64,000 bases of DNA from Cordia subcordata (lineage: Eukaryota; Streptophyta; Magnoliopsida; Boraginales; Cordiaceae), in the NCBI GenBank assembly GCA_028554755.1, contig JAPTOF010000021.1, positions 6,983,001-7,047,000 of the forward strand, given 5' to 3'. Both the position numbers and the translations under genes were made by a program. Below are positions 25,281 through 36,443 of the stretch, piece after piece. How positions within the stretch are numbered: the stretch's first letter is position 1; every line of letters starts with the position of its first letter. The notes below the pieces were generated by a model. That model ran no database searches, was not told the DNA's origin, and saw only the letters and a list, made by a program, of their open reading frames with translations.

Positions 25281-27127
25281 CCAATATTTAAGCCCTATCC
25301 CACCTTCCCACGATTCAAACATGAGACCCCCAGTAGACTACTTTTGCTTTGAACAATATCGATTATTTTCTGCAACAGGTAGTTACATATGTCTGCAACT
25401 TTAGACTTTGTTATTTCTCTCGAACCACAAGTAATACACCTACTAAAGTCATGCCCCGATTTGGACAACTTGCTTCGCAAGCTCTGAAAATCAACAAACA
25501 TGTTCATCACCCTACTCCAACACATTACAACTGTAGTTACATTAAAAAAGAACAAATGGCTTCAGTAGTCTCTTGATCAGTTTACGTCCCAGGACACAGT
25601 CTTGGGATGTTAATGTTTATTTGAACGGAATCTGAAAATAAATGAATATTCAAATTCGTTATTAAGATCTCAAAATCATTAATAGTATTAGCTATCTCCT
25701 GGCCAAAGTTAAAAATAAAAGTTTACTATCTATGAACCATTGAGAGCATTAATATAAAGAAACTACCATATAGAGCAAGTCTCACGAAAAACAACTAAAA
25801 TGAGGTGGATTCCAAGGGAGGTTTGGGGGGGGGGGGGTGTTTGTGTGGAGGGAATTTAAATATTTAGGGAATTATTTAGATCTTTAAAATGAATTGTTCA
25901 AATTTATTTACCAACTTAATCTAATTACTAGTATTAATTTAATTTAATGTGAATGATTCAGATTTTGCCTTGGATAGTATTGGAGAGAACACATATTTCA
26001 GATGCTTCAGATCCCTCGATAACATTGTAAGGCTTATTCCAACAGCCTTGCTAAAAACCTCCCTATTTTGTGACGCTCTGCCTAATAACTTTTTGCCTTG
26101 CCAAATTTGTCGAGCAAATCATCTTCCCTAAATTTTATTTTTCATACAATCAACGTTACAATTAAAATTTTTAATATTACATTCAAATAATTTTTTAAGT
26201 AAAAATTATGATAGGATAATACATATTAAAAATAAATAAGGAAGAAAGCAACCGATTTGACTCAAAAAAGAGATCGACGGGAAGAAAATAAATTAGAAAG
26301 AATTATAAAAATTAAATATTAATTTTAGTAATTAATATTTTTAATATTATATTCAAATTTTTTAATAAAAAATAGTAGAATAATACATGTTAAAGATAAA
26401 TAGGAAAATATTAAACGTGAAATTATGATAGAGATTGAAAAAGTAAAGAGGCTGTTAGAATAAGGCGAGATAAGGAGCTCCTGAAAAAAGAAAAATGGGG
26501 TGTTTGTTGGAGTAACATTGATATAAGAAACTTCTAAATACAAAGAGGATGAATTTGACTTACTAAATGTAAGAAACAAAAAAAAAAAAAGATAAAAAGG
26601 CTGCTGGAGTTAACCTAATTAACATGTTCATAACGAAAAATTTAACAAACTCCTAACATAAAAGGTTGTTGAAACGTTTAGGGTCTGAAACTCCTTTCAA
26701 TGTAGTGCAAACAATCAATACCATCTACATGACAGTAAACTTTAGATTCCAGACTCATAGGTTTTGTGGAACCTTGCAACTTATTGTTTTTTTCTTCCCC
26801 TTATTTAAACTCCCACCGTCAGTCCAACTCCCAGTCTCTTATGGACTTTGAACCCAGGATATAGCTCCTAAGATTTTTTTCGAGTAAGAAAAGTAATGCA
26901 TTTCACAGTTTTTTGGCAACAAAGGTAGGGTTAATCCAAAGGCATCTTCATAAATGAATGTTCAAACTACAGAAATTGCAATTTACTTGCACAGTCACGC
27001 AGCTGCAAATTGCGAATAACTCAGAATACAGAATGAAGGCTTCATATACATTTCAGTTACAAAATAACTCTAAGCGACAGGACTATAAAACAGCGGAGCA
27101 GGTAGAAATAAGGTTTCTTGATTTGCC
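25281..27127. other. Gene-free region with repeated GGCTGYTGGAATAA-type motifs and a G-run
   Basis: A 13-base G-run lies near 25826-25838. Short motifs of the form AAGGCTTATTCCAACAGCC occur at about 26030-26050 and inverted at 26449-26467, with variants near 26490-26515 and 26598-26618. These look like ends of MITEs inserted into one another. A ~70-bp AT-rich direct repeat occurs at about 26164-26240 and 26333-26405. No gene is supported. Confidence 0.5.
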
Positions 27128-28123
27128 TCAAGCTGGTTGCTGAATTAACCCAAACTTGCATAGGAAATTTTTCTGATTACAGTCCAGCATCTCTCTCAGA
27201 CTACAATTTACATTCTTTTGCTTCAAAAACTTGTGCCTCAACTCCACTTTCTTCTTCAGACCATGCTTAAAAAATTCTGGATAGTCAACAACTTCTTTAA
27301 TTTGTCTACCCATCACATTTACCAAAAACATTATCCTTGGTTCTAAAGAGTTGCCAACACTCTTTATCAAGATAGGGGGATAGCCAGTTACTAAAGCTGC
27401 TATTTGCCCAAATTGAAAACCCCACGATTTTAGATATGTAAGATTCGTTCTCAAAATTTTATTGACATCCCGACACAAAATTTCAGGAAAATTTACTGCC
27501 ACTTGTCGGAGATCCTGTTCTGTTAGACCTAATGATTTAAAAAACTCACAAGTAGGACGCAGCCGCTTATCAACACTATACCCCATAATAAATGGGTATT
27601 TCACCAAAACTCTACCAATCATCCCATTTTTTGTCAGGCCTAGGCTGGCAAGAAAATCTACCATATGAGATAGCTTCATTTCAATGCTGTAAGTGATGAT
27701 TCTTGGGTTTATCAATATTATCTTACCAATTTGCTTTTCAGGGACACCGAGAGTCTCAAAGAAGGCCAGGAGAGGACAAAGCTTCTCTTCCACACTGTGA
27801 GACAATATGTGAGGAAATTTAGTAATCGTAGCAGCAACCTCACAAGGTTTTGTCCCCAGTGTAGCTAGGCACTGCACCATGGGGACTAGTTTCTCATGCA
27901 GGCCAAGAGTCAGAATTTTGGGACATTTTGCAACAATGGAAGGAAGTTTCCTTTCTTGGATGCCTATGCTTCGCAAGTAGTCCCAGTTTTCCGAAGCTTT
28001 CTCCCTCTGCACAACCTCAAGTCGCTTGCATTTCTTGAACATTTCATTGATACTTGTATCATCAAGACCTCTATCCTTGAAGAACCACATCAAGCCACCC
28101 CCGCGGCTATCTATAGCTTCCAT
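27128..28123 (-). CDS. MTERF6: Mitochondrial/plastid transcription termination factor, MTERF6 type
   Basis: mTERF proteins bind nucleic acid in plastids and mitochondria through stacked ~30-residue helical repeats. MTERF6 acts in organelle transcription termination and tRNA/rRNA maturation in Arabidopsis. The 331-residue frame matches the MTERF6 (PDE191) layout closely: MWFFKDRGLDD near residue 12, then GIQERKLPSIVAKCPKILT (54-72), FPHILSHSVEEKLCPLLAFF (104-123), KYPFIMGYSVDKRLRPT (about 174-190), FPEILCRDVNKIL, GYPPILIKSVGNSLEPRI, and the tail SLREMLDCNQKNF. Each repeat shows the P-x-I/L pattern. The length equals the family norm. The start is supported by a splice acceptor (TATTTTCAG, ending at 28130) six bases before ATG, which implies an intron in the 5' leader. 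No obvious transit peptide is seen, as in Arabidopsis. Confidence 0.93.
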   Translation of the reverse strand: MEAIDSRGGGLMWFFKDRGLDDTSINEMFKKCKRLEVVQREKASENWDYLRSIGIQERKLPSIVAKCPKILTLGLHEKLVPMVQCLATLGTKPCEVAATITKFPHILSHSVEEKLCPLLAFFETLGVPEKQIGKIILINPRIITYSIEMKLSHMVDFLASLGLTKNGMIGRVLVKYPFIMGYSVDKRLRPTCEFFKSLGLTEQDLRQVAVNFPEILCRDVNKILRTNLTYLKSWGFQFGQIAALVTGYPPILIKSVGNSLEPRIMFLVNVMGRQIKEVVDYPEFFKHGLKKKVELRHKFLKQKNVNCSLREMLDCNQKNFLCKFGLIQQPA

Positions 28124-28129
28124 ACTATC

Positions 28130-28140
28130 CTGAAAATATT
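28130..28140 (-). promoter_or_regulatory. Probable splice acceptor of a 5' leader intron of MTERF6
   Basis: The minus strand reads AATATTTTCAG immediately before GATAGTATGG, where ATG is the MTERF6 start. A pyrimidine-rich tract ending in CAG next to the start codon fits an intron inside the 5' untranslated region. The matching donor was not identified; it should lie between 28.2 and 29.3 kb. Confidence 0.5.
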
Positions 28141-29310
28141 TTTGAGAAAAATTTAGTTAGAACAAGCCAGTCTAAGAGATACAGGAATGATTCGATGGTG
28201 ACAAGTCTACTGAAACAATGTCATCATTCTGTTTATTCAAATACGGTGGCATGTTAACAATGCTGTAAGATAGTACCAGACCATATGCTTAGCAATGGTG
28301 GCAATTCTCTCGGTGCTCTAACTTTTAACAAACTCTATTGTGCTACTACTTCCAATTCCGCTCCATCCTTGCACTAGGGGATTGGGTGTCAAAATCCAAA
28401 TTAGGCTCCAAAGAACCGAAAAAATAACACTTCAAACGATGCGCATCGAGTGATTTAGACTCTGACACGTTATGATTGAAACTAAAATGATCTATCAGAC
28501 ATGCATGACTCTTGAAATTGTAACATGTGATAAGAGAAAGCAAAAGAGATAATTCTGGAAATGAGAGATGTACGTAGAAGTAATTGGTTTTTTCCTTCTA
28601 AACTTCTCCTTTTCGATTCACCTTCCCCGAGATTAACAGAATTGTTACTACCATTACCAGGGAAATAGACTTGAAATATCAAATTTTTCGCAAAATTAAT
28701 TAACAAATTCCGTTCAAGTTATGTTAGACCTTAAGCAAAATAGATGCCTCAGAGATTTTATTTCCAACAAAAAAAAAAAAGCCTAAAAAGCATTCACAAA
28801 AACAATGACTTGTGCGACAAATGTGATCAAGAAACCAAATCACTCTCCACCCTACACAGTATAGCCTGCAAGAATGACAAGAAAAGGAAAAACACACACG
28901 CGCACACACAGAAAAATAAATAAATAAATAAAAATAATAATACTCTAAGCATCATACTATCACCCAAAAAAAAAAAAAAAAAAAGAAAGAAAAACTACTA
29001 AGCACTCTGTTATAAGCTATCTCCTTTTAACATAATGTGGGTTTGAACTAATATAGAAGGCAAAATGGTTACTATAACTCTAATGAAATTTAGCAGCTTC
29101 ATAAGACAGAAATTTTTCTTATAGAATTGAAGAAAAGCTTGGAACCTGGAAGTTTTTATGCTTCAAAAGGCTTCAAATGAAGATTATATGTATTCTGCGT
29201 CTCTCTCTCTCTCTGTGTCTCTGTTGCTCGGAAGGAAATGGAATTGTGCTGCTTTGTGGTGTTATGTTTGATGTCGTTATCTGCTTAGCTTCCCCCTCGC
29301 AACAGCTGAT
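28141..29310. other. MTERF6 leader/upstream region with simple repeats
   Basis: It contains a short CA run (28891-28908), an (AAAT)n run (28912-28930), a long A-tract near 28970-28984 and a CT run at 29203-29222. On the minus strand the last would be a GA-rich leader. No separate gene is supported. Confidence 0.5.
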
Positions 29311-29365
29311 TGGGCTTATGCTGCCGTTAATTGGGCTGGGCTATTTCCAACTAGCGGGATGGGCC
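29311..29365 (-). promoter_or_regulatory. Cluster of four site II elements (TGGGCC/T) upstream of MTERF6
   Basis: TGGGCT occurs at 29311, 29332 and 29337, and TGGGCC at 29360, four copies in 55 bp and about 1.2 kb upstream of the MTERF6 start codon. Site II elements are bound by TCP factors and are common in promoters of nuclear genes for organelle and ribosomal proteins. The distance fits a promoter in front of an intron-containing 5' leader. Confidence 0.55.
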
Positions 29366-31844
29366 TTTGTTGTGTAATTAAGATGATTATACAATTAAAA
29401 GTTAATAAATTTTATAGGTTGGAGATTTTTATAATGTGTTAAAATTATATATTTTTATGTAATTAAATATTGATGAAATTTAGAATAAAAATTTCAAAAG
29501 TCAAGAAATTAATTTCTTTTTAATTTTTATTAATTTTGTTAAAAATTTGAGATTAACTACTCAAAAAATAAATAGAGTATGAAAAAAGTTAAGAAGTAAC
29601 CATGCGGTGTCATGTGATATCCCACTCAAATATTAAATTGAAAAAAAAATTCATTCGATGTGTTAAAAAAAGAGAAATACTCACATGGCACCTTGCTTCC
29701 CAAAATTCATAAGAATATTATACTTAGTACTGATTCCGTGTAACAATAAGGTTATAAGTTAATATATAGTTTATATTTTGAAAAATTTTTAACAATTTAT
29801 CAACGGTAAAATAAATTAGTTAACTATTAAAAATAAGAAAAAACAAAAGAAGTCATGTGGTATCTTTCCCAAACACTAACTTAAATATAAAAAAAAAAAA
29901 AAAAGAACGAACACTCAACTTAGCAATAAAAAAAATTAGAAGAATAGCACATTAATTTTCTTAAAAAAAATAAAATAGTTGAAGGGATAACAAATGCCAC
30001 CCCCATTCAGAAGTCAAAACTATTTTAATGTATAATTTATATCTATTCTATCTGTCTTAGTATAGCTGTTTTACAAGCCACCGTGTTCTTTGCTTTTCCC
30101 ACCTAGAACCTGAACATTCCATGCGCACAAGATTTAGCCAATCTAACAGTTCCACTACAACAAATCAATGACCATTATTTTTCAAAAAATGCGTGTTTAT
30201 ATATGAGTTTATGATTTCCGATTAGCTGATGATATTATGTGCGTGTTGCTGCAACATAATATATATTGCATTGATAATTGTGTCAATTGCTTCTAGAGTA
30301 CTCTTGGCTTTGTCCTTTGCCTTAGATGTATATATAGATACGTATACTAAAGTAGATATTAACCTCATCTATTATTTAGTGCTCTGGCATAATTTCCTAT
30401 GCACTTGGGTAAAAGCGTCAACTCTTCATCTTCTCCATTATTTGGTATCATTTTGCTTGCTTAAAATTTCAACTAGTTTGCTCATTGTCTTCCTCTTGTA
30501 GCTAAAATCGCATGTCTTTCTTTTATGTTCAGTGATAAATATTTTTGCTAGTATGTAACTATGATCCTTCATCTGTGTTCATGGCATCTTATCATCCACA
30601 TTTTCTATATATTCTTTCTTCTTTTTATAGCAATTTGCATCCAACTATATGTTTTGGTACATGTATTTTACAGATTTGTTCAACTCGATGACCATTTCAA
30701 GCATATTTATCCACATAAGTTTTGGGATTTGTTCCATGTGATTCAAGTTTTATTTTTATCGATCCATATAAATGGTTCGTTATAATATTCTCTCTTTTTT
30801 TTCATTTGACATGTCTTGCTTCACTTTTTCTGTTTATATAAGTGTCTTCATTTAATTGTTTATATATATTTGGTTAGTCTTTTTATCTATTGATAATCTG
30901 CTATGTATTGTTACGTATAGAGTTTATATAGTTAATTTGTTTATTGTTGATAAAGTTATTTGTCCATAGTATAATGTTTTTTGTTGTTAATAAAGCTATT
31001 TATCTTCAGTGATTATGTATAGACTATATTAGAAATTTATGTTTCTATTTTATTTTGGATTATGCTTCTTTAATATTTGTTTCAACTAATCTTTTGTCAA
31101 AGATTTGTATTGTCTACTAAGTAATCTTTTATTATATAGTAATATTTTATTACGATTTTTGTTGTTTTCTACTATTTGGTATCTCTATTAGTATATACTA
31201 TTGCAACAACCATTTCATGCTCTACTTTTCCCATTTATTGCAACAATTAATGCTTCCACGTTGATTGTCATTGCACTGTTGGTTATCTAGTATATTAATG
31301 ACTTTCCATACTTTAAATAGTCTTTTCAATTTTTTTATCAACCTTTGTTTACTTCACCCAAGATTCTGCCAAATACTACAAAACTAATGCTAGTCTGCTT
31401 CCATTATCTTTGTTCGACTCAAAGAAAAAATTGTTTCTGTCATCTTTGCTTTGAAGATTTACCTCTCAATCCCATCCTTGTCACCCAACAGCCCAGAAAT
31501 TCTCACAAAAAATAACTCCTTTAAACAAACGCATTGTCTAACAATCTTTGCTCACTCATCTTTTAGTACTTCTTCTCTTGGCTGAAAAACCTTAGATTCT
31601 CTGCTTCTAAGAATTTATTTTACCATACCAAGCCCCTAAATTCAGAAGGTACAACCCTGAAATAAGTTCAATTTTCCTCATTTGAGTATGCGTCATGGTT
31701 GTGATTTTATTATCTTATTGTAATCATTAAAAGGATTTGGAATTTTTGTTTCTAAATTTGTCATCTCATAATCACTACGATTTTTGGATCTAATTTTATC
31801 ATGCATATAGCATTACATGTTTTTATAAGTGTTCTAATGATGAC
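29366..31844. other. AT-rich gene-free stretch
   Basis: There are A-tracts and T-rich stretches but no protein family or RNA gene was recognised. The T-rich + strand frames at 30229-30501 and 30561-30785 are hydrophobic by composition only. Confidence 0.5.
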
Positions 31845-33168
31845 TGATGATGAGGTGTTTATGAAGCCTTTGAATGAAATACAAAGTCATATGCTTGATG
31901 AATTTATTAATACTTGATGATGAATGGTGAATTGCTTGATATTGCTTAATTACTTAAACTTAAATATGTTTAAATGGACTAATTCCTTATGTTGAGTTTT
32001 GTATGAGATGATTGATCTTATAGCCTCATTGGAGAACACTTGTGTCATTGCTTATGCTTACAAGTCTTGAAACATAATTAAAAGCATCTTCGAAGACTTG
32101 AAGTGAAGGGGTAATATAAGGTTGGAGATGGAAGGCATAAAGGGAGCAGACGTAGTTTTATATGTAAGAATCCCTTTTTTATGTGTGCATCTCTATGTGT
32201 TTGGCTAAAAAATTATGTGCATTTTCCAAAAGTGTTTAAATTACTTTTGATTGCATATGGGCTTCAAAAATTCTTTGAACTTGTTTTGGCAAAAATGGAG
32301 TTTGAAAACTAAAGTATTTTTTAAAATCAATTCGAACTATATGGGTAGATGTCATGTGGTTGACTGTATGAGATAATATCTCGACCATCAATGAGGCTTG
32401 AATTCAGTGCAGTTTTTACCATGAGGTCAAGCACATGTACTAGGCTCGACCTCCTGAGAGTATCTTATATTTTCTGATAGTCCAGGGGTGTGGTCAATTG
32501 CCATAACAAGACCTTGACTGCACGTGAGCAGTTAGCGAAGATTTTATCCAAACCTAACTATTTTCAGTACAATCGCCTAACCTTATCCAATACCAACGTT
32601 TTGAAAATTGAAATTGCCCATGTGTCTAACGGCTATTTTGTAGATTTATGCATATAAATACATCAATTATATGAGTACATAACAACTTTTGCACTGAAAT
32701 TGAGGCAATCATAGGATCAAATTTTGTATTCCTATTCTTTCCAGCTTTGAGGCTAAACTTTATGTGCTGTTATTATCAAAATAACTTTTTGATATTTTAA
32801 ACAGCTGGGTTATGCGTAACAAGTTTAAAAATATCAAATCAAAAGTGAGATTTGGGGTTACTTGAATCAAGGTGATTCAAGTGTTGTATATTAGTTTTTG
32901 AGCTCAGCCAACTTTTGAAAAGTTCAAGTTTTTTAGTGGAGTTTATGGAATTCTAGAGCGAGAGGCCTGAGAAGTAGATGTAGGCAAGTGCCAAATCACT
33001 TTAAATCCTTGCATTCCTTTTTGCTTGCATTTTTCTTTGATCTTTGTTATTTTGTTGATTCGGTACAAGTATTCAATTAAATTCCTTTATTAGTGTCAAA
33101 AAATCCAAAAAGGTTCAAATCTCTCTTTATTCACCCCTCCTCCCCCTTCTAAAGCACTTGCCACCAAC
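31845..33168 (+). repeat. Probable 5' LTR of a Copia element
   Basis: The segment ends CCACCAACA directly before a worn initiator-Met primer site and a Copia gag remnant, so it should be the 5' LTR. The left boundary is a guess based on a TGATGACTGATGATG start. No second copy was found in the window. Confidence 0.4.
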
Positions 33169-33170
33169 AA

Positions 33171-33187
33171 GTAGTATCGAGAGCTAG
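33171..33187 (+). other. Worn primer-binding site (initiator Met tRNA type)
   Basis: GTAGTATCGAGAGCTAGG is close to the classic GTGGTATCAGAGC(TAGG) seen after Copia LTRs and lies at the expected place, between LTR and gag. Confidence 0.6.
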
Positions 33188-33217
33188 GACTTCACAGAAG
33201 ACTAATCGTCTAGTGGA

Positions 33218-33870
33218 ATGATCAATATGGCAAATAGGTCATTGGTTGGTAAGGGATTCTTGTCTTTCAAGCCTCCAAGGTTTGGCAGAATCAACTATCC
33301 ATATTGGAGGAGGCGCATGGAGATTTATATTCAATCCGTTAACTCCAAGTTATGGACTTTGGTGAAGGATGGACCATTTGTACCCATGAAGATCAATGGA
33401 GATGGCACCTTCATACCAAGAAGAACGAGCTAAACCATTAGGACAGGGCCATGCTTGCAAAAAACTCAAAGGTACTTAACATTGTCCAATGTGCTTTAAA
33501 TGAGACAGAGTATAGTAGTGTTTATAATTGTCAATTAGCAAAGGATGTGTGGGGTTTACTTGAAATATCCTATCAAGGAACCACAAAAGTGAAGGATACT
33601 AAGATTGGGCTCTATATCCATGAACATGAATTGTTCATAATGAAGCCCAATGAGACATTGAATTGAATGTGCCAAAGGTTTACAAAGATTGGTAACAACT
33701 TGATTGCTCGGGAGAAAACCTACCCTAATGATGAGTTAAATCAGAAGATCTTGTTGGCACTACCAAAGTAATACAAGCCTAAGGTTACTCTATCCGGAAG
33801 TCTAATAATCTTGACTTCATGATCATTTATGAACTCATTTGCAACTTGGAGACAGAGGAGTGCCAACAAG
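33218..33870 (+). pseudogene. Copia gag remnant (UBN2-type)
   Basis: The first block (33218-33433) reads FLSFKPPRFGRINYPYWRRR followed by MEIYIQSVNSKLW, the Copia gag opening 'P.F.G.NY..WK..M'. The second (33451-33666) includes AKDVWGLLEISYQGTTKVKD, IGLYIHEHELFIMKPNE, then after a stop MCQRFTKIGNNL and ILLALPK. Stops separate the blocks, for example after PRRTS and after ETLN. No zinc knuckle, protease or pol follows; the sequence soon becomes unrelated and AT-rich. Confidence 0.85.
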
Positions 33871-34365
33871 ATCTTCCAATTTAATGCAGTATGTTGGATC
33901 AAAATATGTCTAGAACTATTTTATTCTAATGTGCTTTTAGCACTCTTATTTTTATGCCAAATTAGGTAATCACCATTTTTTTTCAATAAACAATTTCTTC
34001 ATTGAACTTCCAAATTAAACAATAGTAACATTGTCAAATCGAAAATTTTGCCAATTTTAATATACTATATGATAATACATTCATTGTTTCCTTCCAAACG
34101 GATTTTAAATTTATATGTTATTCTCTCTTGAAGTATTCCACCAGCTTATGGGCATTGACTTCTTAAAAAACTATTTCTATGTTTATCACATGGATATTCT
34201 TATTTTTGTTTATCTTTTCAATTTTTATATATTGTATTCTTTTGTTATTTCATATGCATTCAGTTTGTCAAAATGGAATATAACAATGATGAAATCACTA
34301 AAAAAAGAAAAAAATAATAATTGTGATTACATTTTAATAAAATTTCAATGCTATTAACTATGTAT

Positions 34366-34393
34366 CCCGTGCAATGCACAACCTTAATACTAG
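34366..34393 (+). mobile_element. Helitron 3' end
   Basis: CCCGTGCAATGCAC, followed after about ten bases by CTAG and then T, is the usual plant Helitron terminus: a short GC-rich hairpin, then CTRR, inserted before T. The 5' end was not found, so the extent is unknown; it may begin near 33.9 kb. Confidence 0.55.
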
Positions 34394-36169
34394 TATATAT
34401 ACTAATTTTTGTCATTGCAAGCCAAAATTTGAAGCGTGGGAAGCTAACACGTATTCTACCCCAAACCATGTCCTGCTTCCACGTTGACAAGCCCAGACAC
34501 AGCTTTGTTTGGTTTAAACTCTTCTTTTTTTTTTTGGGATACGAAAATATAAGGGACATGTCACTCTCTTTTTCCGCATAGAAGTATGACCAGATGATTC
34601 TTCCTTTATATCAATGCCTCTTTTTTCTCTGTTTTTTTTTTTTTTATCAAATCAACCAATTGACATTACACCCATCTTTTGGGCATTCTTGAAAAATGTA
34701 TGCAAGAGAGCTTTTTGCATATGATATCTTCTTTTTCCTTTTTTTTTGGGGGGGGGGGGGCAATCCTCCTTCTTGTTAATTCTTTCATGTCTAAATATTT
34801 TTTAATATGTTGTTTTTGTCTAAGAGCTGATGCATTTATTATTATCATTTGATATGTACTAAATATGTTTTAGATTATTTAATGTATACTATTATTTAAT
34901 TTTTTCTTTTATTATTTTGCTCTTTTAATTAATCATTTACATTTAAATTATGTTTTAGTTTTTAATATGAAAATCATTGTTGATAATTATGTGTTTTTAC
35001 CATCTTAGTATTTTTATATTTCCTCCATGAATGTTCTGTACTTTCTAGAACAATTACTTAATCAATCTTTTCCTATTGGTATGCAAGAGAATTGTGTTAT
35101 ACTTCTTCATGAAGTATTTGGAGATTTTTATATGTCAAATTAACTATATTGACTACTCCTTTCTTCATTAGCCTTTGAAATGTCACATTCAAATTACCAT
35201 GTAAAGAAGCATGCCACTCAAAAATAATTTGAGTTTTTTTTAATCCAATAATAATTTGAGTTATTTACATAAAATTAGTCCATAATATTTTGTTGTAATA
35301 TCATTTGATGTCTACAAATAATTTTAAAAATTAGTTTACAAATCTATGCAGCACATAGGTTTGCAACATTTTAATCCACTTTATTTCATTGAAAAGTAAA
35401 AAACAAATATATACTTGAGTTTAAGTATATTCAGTCGCATAATCAATTTATGAGTAATTAATTGGTTAAGGTTCATTCAAAATTAATAACTTGATCAACA
35501 ATTTGTGTTTTGTTTGATTAATATGGTTAACTTCCGAAATAAGCTACTTTATATTTTCAACCTATAAGTAATTATTGATCAAAAGATATCTAATATATTC
35601 TATCAATAATATTTAACGTATGCAAAAATTTAAAGTGGAACCCAATGCCTTGCGTCAACTTATAATAAGTATTATAAAAAATGACTAAAAAGTTATTTTT
35701 CTGAAAAACATTCCAAAAAAATTAGTTGAAGTGTTCTACTAATATTTTTTAGCTCAAGTATTTAGTTTTTCACGTACTTACTTTAAATATCTATCATACT
35801 TACTAAACAGCAAATTACACAATTAGACTGTCTGTTCTCCTTACATGCCCTATGCGCAGCACTAGCTCAATTCTAGTTATTATGATAATTTTTTTTGGTG
35901 AATAGGATGCTTGATTTATGAAATTATATTAAGTTACAACCTTTTTATTTTTGGTGAAACAGAAAGTTAATTACATCTTTCAATATTTTTTATGTATATG
36001 AAACAATAATTCATTTATTTATGTATATTTAAATTCAAAATGTTCAGTTCATTTATGATTTGTAGAACTTTTATATTCACAATAATAAAATGAATTACAC
36101 AATCTAAAAACTTGAAAGAAAATGTTGAATTTAGCAGAGAAACCACTTAGTTGAATTTAAGTATTTTAG
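34394..36169. other. AT-rich gene-free stretch
   Basis: It includes T-runs and a 12-base G-run near 34747-34760. No gene was recognised. Confidence 0.5.
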
Positions 36170-36182
36170 GTCAAATAATGTA

Positions 36183-36318
36183 GGGGTTCAGGGAGTAGTT
36201 TAAATGGTTAAAACTACTTCCTTAGAGGTGATGTATGGTGCTCGAATCCAATGGGAAAAGGGATGGGATGGGGGGGGGGGTGGGAGGTTTCCAACCAAAA
36301 AAAGAAAAAGAAAAAAAA
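36183..36318 (+). mobile_element. tRNA-derived SINE with 13-bp target duplication
   Basis: The element has an RNA polymerase III A box (TAGTTTAAATGG, 36196-36207) and a B box (GGTGCTCGAATCC, 36237-36249) about 30 bp apart, and an A-rich tail (AAAAAAAGAAAAAG...) ending at 36318. The perfect 13-bp repeat GTCAAATAATGTA flanks it at 36170-36182 and 36319-36331. It is about 136 bp long. A G-run sits between the tRNA-like part and the tail. Confidence 0.85.
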
Positions 36319-36443
36319 GTCAAATAATGTAAATAATGTATTATCGGGTAATTAATTGGATATAGGTTCTCACAATCAAAATGCTGTGAATGAGGAAGGC
36401 ATAACAATAGGAACTTCATTCTAGAGGTAAAATACATTACGAA

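Noticed and set aside
30229..30785. Two hydrophobic + strand frames that could be membrane proteins
   Set aside because: The stretch is T-rich, which gives Leu/Phe/Ile codons by chance; there is no family motif or gene structure.
36237..36249. Possible tRNA gene (B-box-like sequence)
   Set aside because: No cloverleaf can be formed around it; A-tail and target duplications show it is a SINE.
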